Assembly (NCBI GenBank): GCA_002371675.1
Contig: DFGE01000019.1
Coordinates: 17,117-80,470 of the forward strand
Origin: Clostridiales bacterium UBA3758
GTDB taxonomy: Bacteria; Bacillota; Clostridia; Oscillospirales; Oscillospiraceae
DNA: 63,354 nucleotides
Reading direction: 5' to 3'
Shown here: piece by piece, positions 7,493 through 15,702 of the stretch
Numbering within the stretch: the stretch's first letter is position 1
Layout of the letters: each line of letters starts with the position of its first letter
Program-made: the position numbers and the translations under genes
The notes under the pieces: model-generated
Database searches by the model: none
The model's input: the letters and a program-made list of their open reading frames with translations, nothing else
Told to the model about the DNA's origin: nothing

Positions 7493-8014
7493 TCACAGCA
7501 GGCCGTTTGCAGAAAGCCAGCGCTTTACTGCCTCTTTGGAATTGGCCGCGCTGCTTCCCGTGATGGCCAGACCGCTCTTCACAGTCGCACCGGGGCAAGT
7601 GCGTTTGATGTCGCGCTCGCTGCCGCCCATGCCGCTGCCCTCGTTGGTGCAGAGCGGCAGGATGGTCTTGCCGGTGAAATCGTAATGCTCCAGGAAGGTG
7701 AAAACAGCCATTGGCATGGTGCCCCAGTAGTTCGGATAGGCAAGGACGACGGTATCATATCCGTCGATACTCTCTGGCAGGGAAACAAGCTCCGGCCTGG
7801 CTTTCGCCCGCAGATCCTTCTTGGCCTCTTCGATGCAAGTCATGTAGACCGGCGAGTAAGGATTCTTCATCTCAATTTTGAAGCTGTCCGCCGGGAGCAG
7901 CTCTTTCATGATGCTGCAGACGATCTCCGTGTTGCCTACTTTCACATAGCGCATTGCGCCGCCGAAGTAGTTCTCATCCGCTCTGGAATAGTACGCGATC
8001 AAAGTTTTGGCCAT
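7493..8014 (-). CDS. Cytosolic flavodoxin
   Basis: 173 residues. AYYSRADENYFGG near the N-terminus is the FMN phosphate loop; AYPNYWGTMP and LCTNEGSGMGGSERD are the other flavin-contacting loops. There is no signal peptide, so this is the soluble counterpart of the lipoprotein flavodoxin at 4626. It is the first gene of a six-gene minus-strand operon (flavodoxin, acetyltransferase, SnoaL-like, aldo/keto reductase, lipoprotein flavodoxin, DUF4405), diverging from a LysR regulator that probably controls it. Confidence 0.9.
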   Translation of the reverse strand: MAKTLIAYYSRADENYFGGAMRYVKVGNTEIVCSIMKELLPADSFKIEMKNPYSPVYMTCIEEAKKDLRAKARPELVSLPESIDGYDTVVLAYPNYWGTMPMAVFTFLEHYDFTGKTILPLCTNEGSGMGGSERDIKRTCPGATVKSGLAITGSSAANSKEAVKRWLSANGLL

Positions 8015-8046
8015 TGTTTTTTTCCTCCTGATTTTGTTCTGATTCC

Positions 8047-8075
8047 ATTATACCCATCAGCTATTGCAATGTCTA
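8047..8075 (-). promoter_or_regulatory. Promoter of the flavodoxin operon
   Basis: Read on the minus strand: TAGACA (8070-8075), 17-bp spacer, TATAAT (8047-8052), 33 bp before the start codon. The AT-rich 8076-8130 region next to it (TTCAATTAATTATATAGCA on the minus strand) is where a LysR-type operator would be expected. Confidence 0.65.
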
Positions 8076-8288
8076 ATTGAAATGCTATATAATTAATTGA
8101 ATTCTTAAATAGCAGTAAACGATGATTAAATGGCGTGAGAGGGATTTGCGAGGATTTTTTTGTCGCAATGAAGGTGAAAAAACGCAGGCATACTTTGTGT
8201 ATGTCAAGTTTTTGAGACAATATTGCGGCGAAAAAAGGCCGCAAAGCGCCGATGCGGTATTTGATCAGCGTTTACATAGGAGCAAACG

Positions 8289-9176
8289 ATGACCACGAAA
8301 CAGATCGACTATTGTATAGAGCTTGCCCATACCCTGAATTTCAGCCGGGCGGCGGAGAAACTGTTCGTCAGCCAGCCGACCCTGACCTATCAGATCAAGC
8401 TGCTGGAAGAAGAAGTCGGTTTTACGATTTTTGAGCGCAGCGGGAAGGGCGCGGCTCTGACGCCGGCCGGAGCCCAGTTTGCCTCCTTCCTCGCCGGGAT
8501 GCGGGAGGAGCTGAAACGCGCTGTAGAACAGGGGCAAAATTTCAGCGCAACCTACCGGGACAGCATCTCCATCAGCCTCATGGTCCGGCAGGCTGTATTC
8601 TTTCTCCCCGAGGCCATGCGGATCTTCTCAGAAACACACGGCGACATTCAAATCAAGCCTGTTTTCCAGTATGAAAACGGGGTCGAGGCCTTTCTGAGGA
8701 ATGAAGTCGATATCCTGTTCGCGCTGAAGGAGGAGACAAAGCATATCCCCGGGATCGCCGTCCATGAGCTGTTCGAAAGCCGCATTTATCTGATCGCGGA
8801 CAGAGCTGATCCGCTTGCCGGGAAGAATATCATTCAGGAAGAGGATCTCTACGGACGCACCCTGATGGTTGGCGGCGGTTCCCCTGCGGCGCTGAAAGCG
8901 GTCCAGCACCGCTTGATCAATTCCGGGAAGATCCGGTATTTCAACAGCCCGGACCACGATACGACCCTCACGAACGTTGCCGCCGGAAGAGGCATATGCC
9001 TCGCCCCCGGTTTTCTGAACGACCACAGCGGTCAGTTTGCCTGGATCCCCTATGACTGCGAAGAGAGCTTTTCCTGCGTTCTGTGTACTCATAAAGCGGA
9101 TAGGCGGCCAAGCGTAACGGCTTTTCTCGATATTCTAAAAGGCCTGTATCGAGAGGCTGTGGCCTTCCCTCTGTAA
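8289..9176 (+). CDS. LysR family transcriptional regulator
   Basis: 295 residues. The N-terminal winged helix-turn-helix (MTTKQIDYCIELAHTLNFSRAAEKL and VSQPTLTYQIKLLEEEVG) matches LysR regulators. An effector-binding domain follows from about residue 90, with no obvious redox cysteine pair in OxyR positions. It diverges from the flavodoxin operon over a 274-bp gap, the usual arrangement for a LysR protein and its target. Inducer unknown; a redox or electrophile signal would fit the operon. Confidence 0.93.
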   Translation: MTTKQIDYCIELAHTLNFSRAAEKLFVSQPTLTYQIKLLEEEVGFTIFERSGKGAALTPAGAQFASFLAGMREELKRAVEQGQNFSATYRDSISISLMVRQAVFFLPEAMRIFSETHGDIQIKPVFQYENGVEAFLRNEVDILFALKEETKHIPGIAVHELFESRIYLIADRADPLAGKNIIQEEDLYGRTLMVGGGSPAALKAVQHRLINSGKIRYFNSPDHDTTLTNVAAGRGICLAPGFLNDHSGQFAWIPYDCEESFSCVLCTHKADRRPSVTAFLDILKGLYREAVAFPL

Positions 9177-9243
9177 CTGCTCTCCGAAAAAGCTTTTTTT
9201 CAGAATCTTCATTTGAGCGGAAGAGCGTGATCCTGCGGCAAAC

Positions 9244-9280
9244 GCGCAGAGGCGCGGCCGAATCGGCCGCGCCTGTGCGC
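9244..9280. terminator. GC-rich hairpin between lysR and tetR
   Basis: Arms 9250-9260 and 9264-9274 (AGGCGCGGCCG / CGGCCGCGCCT) pair perfectly around AAT, extended by GCGCA/TGCGC after a mismatch. No T run follows, so termination strength is uncertain. It lies between two convergent genes. Confidence 0.6.
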
Positions 9281-9296
9281 GTATTCATGGACCGTA

Positions 9297-9863
9297 TCAA
9301 AACTCTCCGGCGGCAATCAGGCTGTAATGCCCGAGGCGCTCCAGACGGCGGGCAAACTGGCTGGGCGACAGATCCTGATCGTCGTCGATCCAGTTGAGCA
9401 TCAGCCGCATGGAGCCGAGAAAGACGTAGTCAAAGATAAATTCCAGTCGATCCCGATCGTAGGTCGGGAATTCTTTTTGCCACTCGTCCACGATCCCGTC
9501 CCTGACGAGATTCCGCATGCTGCCCAGAAACTGCGGGTCGCCGTTGTCGCCCATCAGCACGCGGCAGAGCTCCCGGTTCTGCAGCACACAGGAATAAATC
9601 GTAGCCAGATAACTGACGTTCCTTCCCTCATTCCAAAAGCGGTCAAAGGTCTCCATATTCTCGGCAATGAAATTGTTTTCGATCTCTTTGAGCACGTCCT
9701 GGGGCTGGCCGTAATGGAGATAAAAGGTGCCGCGGTTGATTCCGGCCTCCGTGCACAGATCCTTGACCGAGACGGCCCCGATGGGCCGCTCCTTCAGCAT
9801 GCGCAGCAGCGCGCGGTGCAGCATTTCTTTCGTGACCCGTACTCTTGCGTCCTGATTGTTCAT
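9297..9863 (-). CDS. TetR/AcrR family regulator
   Basis: 188 residues, starting at the ATG with GGAGG upstream. An N-terminal helix-turn-helix (VTKEMLHRALLRMLKERP ... INRGTFYLHYGQPQDVL) is followed by a ligand domain similar to DhaS-type TetR_C_8 proteins (RLMLNWIDDDQDLSPSQFARRL near the end). Its target is not clear. It diverges from the GH3 gene at 10213 across the multi-hairpin element, or may act elsewhere. Confidence 0.88.
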   Translation of the reverse strand: MNNQDARVRVTKEMLHRALLRMLKERPIGAVSVKDLCTEAGINRGTFYLHYGQPQDVLKEIENNFIAENMETFDRFWNEGRNVSYLATIYSCVLQNRELCRVLMGDNGDPQFLGSMRNLVRDGIVDEWQKEFPTYDRDRLEFIFDYVFLGSMRLMLNWIDDDQDLSPSQFARRLERLGHYSLIAAGEF

Positions 9864-9954
9864 AGCGACCTCCGAGATAATCAACATTTTTCGAGAATAT
9901 GTTCATTAACAGGCAAAGTTAATGAAATCTGTTTATTGTAAATCAACTTCGTGT

Positions 9955-10167
9955 CTATTATAATGATTATATGATGGCGGAACGCCATACGGCGTTCCGC
10001 CGAGCCGCTTGGCGGCTCCGCGCGGCAGCAGGGCTGCTGCGCCATATATTCATTGCAATGAGCATCGCGCGAATGATGATTAAAATCATTCGCTGCCAAA
10101 CTTGTCGTTTGGCAACGAGATCAATCGAATTCTCGATTGATCTCGCCATGCGGTGATCATTATAATG
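9955..10167. repeat. Multi-hairpin palindromic element with terminal inverted repeats
   Basis: An outer 11-bp inverted repeat (ATTATAATGAT near 9957 / ATCATTATAAT near 10156) and an inner ATGGCG/CGCCAT pair enclose a row of adjacent hairpins. Examples are GCGGAACGCC/GGCGTTCCGC, GAGCCGC/GCGGCTC, GCAGCA/TGCTGC, GCGAATGAT/ATCATTCGC (perfect, 9 bp), TGCCAAAC/GTTTGGCA and GAGATCAATCGA/TCGATTGATCTC (perfect, 12 bp). Both strands read as short ORFs only because the element is nearly self-complementary. It fills the 9864-10212 gap between tetR and the GH3 gene. It looks like a MITE-like or structured-RNA repeat; identity unknown. Confidence 0.75.
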
Positions 10168-10212
10168 GAATCAGTTAAATAACGCAAGTACAAATCTTAC
10201 GGAGGGAACACG

Positions 10213-12228
10213 ATGAATTTTGATCAGGCTGTCAAAGCATACCAGGCAAACCCCGTAAAGGAAGAGCTGGAAAAGCAGGTCTCCGCCCTTTGCGGGGAAA
10301 TGACGCTCAACGAGAAAATCTACATGCTCTCCGGTCATACGATCGGACAGACCCAGGTGGACATGATCAAGACCGGGCGCAATTACAATGTGCGCTCGCT
10401 GAAGGCGGGCGGCTGCAAGCGCCTCGGCGTGCCGCCCGTGGCCTTTACCGACGGGCCGCGCGGCGTCGTCATGGGCAACTCGACCTGTTTCCCGGTGTCC
10501 ATGCTGCGGGCATCATGCTTTGACCCGGAACTGGAATACCGCTTCGGCAAGGCCATAGCCGATGAGGCTATCGCCCAGGACGCCAACTACTTTGCGGGCG
10601 TCTGCATCAACTTGGTACGTAATCCGCGCTGGGGAAGAACCCAGGAGACCTATGGCGAGGATCCCTTCCTGCTGGGCGCGTACGGCGCCACGCTGACCAG
10701 GGCCGTGCAGGAGGAGGGCATGATCGCCTGCCCCAAGCACTTTGCGCTCAACTCCATCGAGGATCTGCGCTTCTTCGTCAACGCCAAGTGCGACGACCGA
10801 ACGCTCCATGAGGTCTATCTGCCCCACTTCAAAAAGTGCATCGACGCCGGGGCTCAGTCCATCATGGGCGCCTACAACAAGTTCGATGGCGACTACTGCT
10901 GCGCATCCCAGAAGCTGCTCACCGACATCCTCCGGGACGAGTGGGGCTTTGACGGCTTTGTGATGTCCGACTTTGTCAACGGCGTGCATGACGCCGAGAG
11001 CAGCCTCAAGGCCGGGCTCGACGTGGAAATGATGTTCACCATGCACTACAACGGCTTTGCGATCAAGAAACTGCTGAAAACCGGCAAGCTGCAGCAGGAG
11101 CACATTGACCGCGCCGTGCGCAACATCCTGCGCGTGCTGATCCGCCAGGTGCCGCAGATCAAACCCCGCAGCAAGAGCGTGGTGGGCTCCGTGGAGCATC
11201 GGCTCCTGGCCCGCGAGATCGCGGAAAAGGGCATGGTGCTGCTGGAGAACAACGGCGTGCTGCCGCTTTCCAAGGATGCGCGCATCATGGTCACCGGCCC
11301 CTACGCCGATGAGGCAAACGTCGGCGACCAGGGCTCCAGCCGGGTCTGGGACAAGAACATCGTGACGCCCTTTGCGGGCATCTCCAAGGTCTTCCGCAAC
11401 GCCTCCCTGACCGAGGGCGACGTGGCGGTGGTCTGCGTGGGCTCCAATCGCAAGAAGGAGGGCGAGTTCTTCGCCAGCGCCAGCGAGAAGATGAAGAAGA
11501 AGCCCAAGGACTGCGGCGGCGACCGGGACAGCCTGCGCCTGGAGGCCGAGGAGGTCGAGCTGATCCGCTCCCTCAAAGCCCAGGGCAAGAAGGTCGTGGT
11601 GGCGCTCTACTCCGGCTGCGCCATCATCGTGGAGGAGTGGAAGCAGTACGCCGACGCGATCCTCATGAACTACTATTCCGGCTGCGAAGGCGGCACGGCG
11701 CTGGCAAACCTCCTCTGCGGCGAGAAAAACTTCTCCGGCAAGCTGCCCTTCACCGTGGCGAAGGACGAGCGCGACTATCCCGCCTTCCTCAGCATCGGCC
11801 AGAAGCCCTACGAGATCACCTATGGCTACTACCACGGCTATACCAAGATGGACAAGGAGGGCGTCGAACCCGCCTATCCCTTCGGCTACGGCCTGAGCTA
11901 TACGAGCTTTGAAGTCTCCGACAAGACCGCCGCATGGGGCGAGGATACGCTGACCGTTACCGCGAAGGTGAAAAACACCGGCGACTTTGACGGCGCGGAG
12001 GTCGTACAGGTCTATGTCGGCTCCAAGGGTGCTGCCAACGGAGACGACCGGCCGGTGAAGCTGCTGAAGGGCTTTTCCCGTGTGGAGCTGAAGGCGGGCG
12101 AGGAAAAGACCGTCACCGTCACGATCCCCAAGGAGGAGCTGAAGTTCTGGACGCCCGACGGCTGGGTGCTGGACGAAGGATACACGGTCTATGTGGGCGC
12201 GGACAGCCGCAGCGCGGCGACTGTCTGA
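10213..12228 (+). CDS. GH3 beta-glucosidase-type glycoside hydrolase
   Basis: 671 residues, start after ACGGAGGGAA. The GH3 N-terminal barrel has PRWGRTQETYGEDPFLLG (138-155), KHFALNS (175-181) and the nucleophile loop VMSDF with D253. The C-terminal sandwich follows, and a fibronectin III-like domain begins near residue 570 (YPFGYGLSYTSF). No signal peptide, so cytoplasmic. It is expected to release terminal beta-linked glucose (or xylose/arabinose) from glycosides by a retaining mechanism. It stands alone between the multi-hairpin element and a terminator, convergent to the AraC gene at 12567. Confidence 0.9.
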   Translation: MNFDQAVKAYQANPVKEELEKQVSALCGEMTLNEKIYMLSGHTIGQTQVDMIKTGRNYNVRSLKAGGCKRLGVPPVAFTDGPRGVVMGNSTCFPVSMLRASCFDPELEYRFGKAIADEAIAQDANYFAGVCINLVRNPRWGRTQETYGEDPFLLGAYGATLTRAVQEEGMIACPKHFALNSIEDLRFFVNAKCDDRTLHEVYLPHFKKCIDAGAQSIMGAYNKFDGDYCCASQKLLTDILRDEWGFDGFVMSDFVNGVHDAESSLKAGLDVEMMFTMHYNGFAIKKLLKTGKLQQEHIDRAVRNILRVLIRQVPQIKPRSKSVVGSVEHRLLAREIAEKGMVLLENNGVLPLSKDARIMVTGPYADEANVGDQGSSRVWDKNIVTPFAGISKVFRNASLTEGDVAVVCVGSNRKKEGEFFASASEKMKKKPKDCGGDRDSLRLEAEEVELIRSLKAQGKKVVVALYSGCAIIVEEWKQYADAILMNYYSGCEGGTALANLLCGEKNFSGKLPFTVAKDERDYPAFLSIGQKPYEITYGYYHGYTKMDKEGVEPAYPFGYGLSYTSFEVSDKTAAWGEDTLTVTAKVKNTGDFDGAEVVQVYVGSKGAANGDDRPVKLLKGFSRVELKAGEEKTVTVTIPKEELKFWTPDGWVLDEGYTVYVGADSRSAATV

Positions 12229-12335
12229 TCCCACGCACAGAGGGACTCATACTATAACGCGCTGCATGAAAAAGGAGTGGGCGTGCAAGGCAGGGAGACG
12301 GCAGGTTTTGAGCGGGCCTTTTCCGCCCATGCTTC

Positions 12336-12381
12336 ATGAAAAATTGCGGAAATACGCACAAGTATTCCCGCAATTTTTCAT
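12336..12381. terminator. Terminator after the GH3 gene
   Basis: The 20-base arms 12336-12355 and 12362-12381 pair with one mismatch around GCACAA, with AAAAATTGCGG/CCGCAATTTTT at the base and TTTT following, giving potential bidirectional termination. Nothing else is recognised in the 12229-12566 gap between convergent genes. Confidence 0.8.
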
Positions 12382-12566
12382 TTTGCCTGAACGAAAAATT
12401 CGTCGCTCAAAACTGCTTCGCATCTGAAAAAGAGAGATTTTTCTGTCAGGCGAGGCGAAAAGCGCAGAAATACTGGATATGTATTTCGAGCATTTTCAAC
12501 GAAGCATGGCGGGAAAAGATCCTTTTTCAGACTGCCGGATCCCTATCTTGCACGCCCTAAAAGCGG

Positions 12567-13778
12567 TCATTTCCCTTTTTCTGCGTGCTGCTCCCGCCAT
12601 TCGGAGGGGACAACACCGTAGACGTCTTTGAAATGCTTGGAGAAGTTACTGGAAGAACAGAATTTCAAGCGCTCGCCGATCTCCTTGACCGTCAGTTTGT
12701 TGTTCCGCAGAAGATCGGTCGCTCGTTCCAAACGGCGCTGCATGATAAAGGTGCCCACCGGAACACCCATTTCTTCCCGGAACTTTCGGCTGAGATAGCT
12801 TTCGGAATACTTCGTATGTTTGGAAATGACGTTCAGCGAAGGATTCTCTTCGAGATGGAGGTCGATATAATCGCAGACCTCCTGGATCGGTTTGGAAACG
12901 GCGCTGTTTCGGATGCGGTGAACGCGCATGACGAAATCATTCTGCATGGTTTTGGAAAGTGTTTGAAGATCCTGCATGGTCTTGCAGTCCTCGACCCCCT
13001 GAAAGTAGTGGTCAGTCAAGGTCAAGGCAATCTCCGGAGACAAGCCTCCCTCTATCGCGGCGCGGGAAAAGAGGATTATGCAGACCAGCATTGCGTTTTT
13101 CATCTGCCGATCGGGATCCTTCGACAGCTTGCCGAGCGTACCGGTGACTGCGATGCGGTTCATGTGCTTTTGAATGTTCAGATTGCCCTCCCGTACCATG
13201 CGCACCATTGTTTGCTCCATCGCATAAGTACCATGGATATCCGCGGTGCGTTTTGCCGCAGGACGTGCGTGCTGTTCTGCTTTTTCGCTCTCCTGATAGT
13301 GCAGATCACTGACAGAAATGCGTTCGCCGGTGATGCAGTAATACAGCATGATGGCATATTCGAAATAGCGGCTTTGCGACAGAACGGGCAGACTCTGCAG
13401 GAAATGCTCTGCCTGCTGATATAGGGGCTCACTGAGCTTGAACCTTGCCAGAGCGGCTTCCAAAACCTGCTCGGACAGGTCCGCCGTAAAGAAAGGTCCA
13501 AGAATATAGATTCGTCCCCACGCATTCTCGGTATGCTGTGGGATCGCGATCCACATCAGGCCGAACATATTGGACATGATGATCGGCTTGCTGTGCTCTC
13601 TCGCATAAGCGAGAAGAGTCTCCCGTCCATCGCCCATGTGAAATATGTTCTGTACCATCTCCACATCCGGGCAGTTGGAGTCCAACAGGTTCAACTCCAG
13701 ATCATAGGTCCAGAAGTACAGCGTGTGGCAGCACAGGACCATTTCCCGAAACAGGGCAAGGCGGTTTTCCAGTTCCAT
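12567..13778 (-). CDS. AraC/YesN-type regulator (cassette 1)
   Basis: 403 residues. A C-terminal AraC helix-turn-helix pair (CDYIDLHLEENPSLNVIS ... SESYLSRKFREEMG and LTVKEIGERLKFCSSSNFSKHFK) occupies about the last 100 residues. The N-terminal ~280 residues share a layout with the regulators at 33021 and 41533: a small sensory domain with an LGPFFT segment, then a helical ...LSPEIALTLTDHY... core. The start overlaps the stop of the upstream small gene (TGATG), so the two are translationally coupled. It diverges from the GPH transporter-esterase-GH2 operon, its likely target. Confidence 0.88.
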   Translation of the reverse strand: MELENRLALFREMVLCCHTLYFWTYDLELNLLDSNCPDVEMVQNIFHMGDGRETLLAYAREHSKPIIMSNMFGLMWIAIPQHTENAWGRIYILGPFFTADLSEQVLEAALARFKLSEPLYQQAEHFLQSLPVLSQSRYFEYAIMLYYCITGERISVSDLHYQESEKAEQHARPAAKRTADIHGTYAMEQTMVRMVREGNLNIQKHMNRIAVTGTLGKLSKDPDRQMKNAMLVCIILFSRAAIEGGLSPEIALTLTDHYFQGVEDCKTMQDLQTLSKTMQNDFVMRVHRIRNSAVSKPIQEVCDYIDLHLEENPSLNVISKHTKYSESYLSRKFREEMGVPVGTFIMQRRLERATDLLRNNKLTVKEIGERLKFCSSSNFSKHFKDVYGVVPSEWREQHAEKGK

Positions 13779-14014
13779 CAAGGATCACTCTTTTCTTTCA
13801 GATATGGCAGCAAAAGCGCACGATCCTCTTCTTCGAAGCTGATCCAATACTCTACATCATCCGCTTTGTAGAGGATGATCGTCAAAAGAAATTGAGACAG
13901 TGCGGACTTCAGATTCAGCTTGTCTCCCAGGGAATCTTCATAGTAGACTTCCCCATGACATTTTTCTGCGGCATGGACAAACTCGGCGAGCATTGACCTG
14001 TCCCGTAAAATCAT
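13778..14014 (-). CDS. Small HPr-like domain protein
   Basis: 78 residues with GGAGGT ahead of the ATG. The pattern FVHAAEKCHGEVYYEDSLG followed by KLNLKSALSQFLLTIIL resembles the second half of HPr/PTS phosphocarrier folds (xVxAKSxxxxxxL), but no His-15-type phosphorylation motif is visible. Coupled to the AraC gene by a one-base overlap, so it may modulate that regulator. The HPr resemblance is by eye and tentative. Confidence 0.5.
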   Translation of the reverse strand: MILRDRSMLAEFVHAAEKCHGEVYYEDSLGDKLNLKSALSQFLLTIILYKADDVEYWISFEEEDRALLLPYLKEKSDP

Positions 14015-14113
14015 AGCTGATACCTCCCGGGTTCCTTTTACGGGATTGTGTCACAGGCTCTCAAAAAATGCAAGCTCCACGAGGCCATTTTAGCATCATA
14101 TTTCCGCTTTTTC

Positions 14114-14158
14114 TACACTGTTTTTGACTAAATTTGAAAAGAAGTCAAAAACAGTGTA
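14114..14158. promoter_or_regulatory. 15-bp perfect dyad between divergent operons
   Basis: TACACTGTTTTTGAC (14114-14128) is perfectly inverted at 14144-14158 across a 15-nt spacer. It lies 100 bp upstream of the small gene/AraC pair and 110 bp upstream of the transporter. Its T/A-rich spacing suits a protein operator more than a terminator; the likely binder is the divergent AraC protein or a LacI-type regulator. Confidence 0.6.
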
Positions 14159-14267
14159 TGATTATCACCTTGCGATGCTTGTCAGATCACGCGCCCTGTG
14201 AGATAAATAACATAGCGTCTTGGCAATCATTGCCCCATAACATAAAGAAAAGAGAGGAGAAGCACCC

Positions 14268-15617
14268 ATGCAAGAGAAAAAATATCTTTCTTTCCCCAAA
14301 AAAGTAGCATACGGTCTCGGTGACTTCGGAAGCAATTTCTTCTATATGATGGTCACGTCTTTCATGCTGCTGTACATGACCACCTCTGTTGGTCTCGACC
14401 CCGGAATCGCGGGAACGCTGATGATGGCCAGCCGAATCCTGGATGGCATTACCGACGTGTTCTTTGGCCATCTCATCGACAAGACGAAGAGCAAGCTGGG
14501 CAAAGCGAGACCCTGGATGTTCTACTCCGGCTTTCCTCTCGCAGCCTGCCTCATCCTTCTGTTCATGATCCCGGTGGGCGTTTCGACGACGACGCAGTAT
14601 GTGTATTTCTTCATCGTTTACACCCTCGCCAACGCGATCTTCTACACGGCGAACAACATCTCCTATGCTACGCTCTCCGCACTGATCACCAGAAGCGATT
14701 CCGAGCGCGTTTCCCTCGGCACCTTCCGCTTCATTTTCGCGATCATTGCTTCTGTGGCCGTCACCGGCGGAACAGTCAGCCTGGTGTCTTCCCTCGGTGC
14801 AAACGGCTGGCGTACGGTCGCGATCATCTATGCGGTCGTGTTCCTTGCCTTTAATACGATCTCCAGCCTGTGCAGCAAAGAGCTTCCTCCGGAGGATACC
14901 GATGTCCGGGAGGAAAAGAAGAGTGAAAAGACCGCGTTTGGTGCGGCGCTCAAGGTCGTTTTGAGCAACAAGTATTATCTTCTCGCTCTGGCCATCTACA
15001 TTCTCATGTACACGTCTTCCGGCATCGGGACAGCCATCGGAACTTACTACTGCCAGTACGTTCTCGGCAATGCCTCTCTGCTGGGCCTCATCTCCATGAG
15101 CGCCTTCATCATGATCATCGGTCTCATTGCCAATCCGGGCCTCGTGAAAAAGTTTGGCATGTACAAGGTCAACCTGATTTCCTACCTCATTACGATTCCG
15201 GTCGCGGCGCTCCTGATGTTCTTCGGCTACCGGGCGAGCTTCATCGGCGTGCTGGTATTGACCTTCATCCGCGGCATCACGACAGCTCCTCTGCAGGGCA
15301 GCATCAACGCGATCATCGCAGAGGTCGGCCAGAATGCCTATCTGAAGAAGAACGTCCACGTGGAGGGCATGATGTTCAGCTGCACTTCCGTCGGCATGAA
15401 GGTGGGAAGCGGCCTGGGAACCGCGATCAGTGGATGGATGCTGTCGGCGGCACACTTCGTCGGGGAAGCAGAGCAGCAGACGGAAGGCGTTCTGAACGTA
15501 ATCAAGTTTACCTACGGCGCGATCCCCCTGATCATTGTTGTCCTGATCACGGTCTGCCTCTGGCGCATGCATGTTGTCGAGGAGAACGCTCAGCTTCAGG
15601 CGGCCAAGGCTGAATAA
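14268..15617 (+). CDS. GPH-family sugar:cation symporter (cassette 1)
   Basis: 449 residues with about twelve membrane segments. It begins EKKYLSFPKKVAYGLGDFGSNFFYMMVTSF, the hallmark opening of the glycoside-pentoside-hexuronide (MelB/XylP-like) family, and has the loop-2 motif GHLIDKTKSKLGKARPW. Imports sugars or glycosides with H+ or Na+. Start after AGAGAGGAGAAG. First gene of an operon with the esterase, GH2 and perhaps nitroreductase genes, so it should carry an acylated beta-glycoside. Confidence 0.92.
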   Translation: MQEKKYLSFPKKVAYGLGDFGSNFFYMMVTSFMLLYMTTSVGLDPGIAGTLMMASRILDGITDVFFGHLIDKTKSKLGKARPWMFYSGFPLAACLILLFMIPVGVSTTTQYVYFFIVYTLANAIFYTANNISYATLSALITRSDSERVSLGTFRFIFAIIASVAVTGGTVSLVSSLGANGWRTVAIIYAVVFLAFNTISSLCSKELPPEDTDVREEKKSEKTAFGAALKVVLSNKYYLLALAIYILMYTSSGIGTAIGTYYCQYVLGNASLLGLISMSAFIMIIGLIANPGLVKKFGMYKVNLISYLITIPVAALLMFFGYRASFIGVLVLTFIRGITTAPLQGSINAIIAEVGQNAYLKKNVHVEGMMFSCTSVGMKVGSGLGTAISGWMLSAAHFVGEAEQQTEGVLNVIKFTYGAIPLIIVVLITVCLWRMHVVEENAQLQAAKAE

Positions 15618-15702
15618 AGCAGTTTTCGAAGAATACCAAAACAGATGCAGAGGCCGCAACATCTTGCGCCTCTGCATTTTAAAAAGAAAAGGAGAGTTTA
15701 CC

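Noticed and set aside
9967..10156. Two ~60-codon frames on opposite strands inside the multi-hairpin element
   Set aside because: They mirror each other because the DNA is nearly self-complementary; coding is unlikely.
10513..12234. 573-codon open frame on the minus strand across the GH3 gene
   Set aside because: The plus strand encodes a clear GH3 enzyme with all motifs; the antisense frame is open because of GC-rich codon bias and has no ribosome site or family motif.
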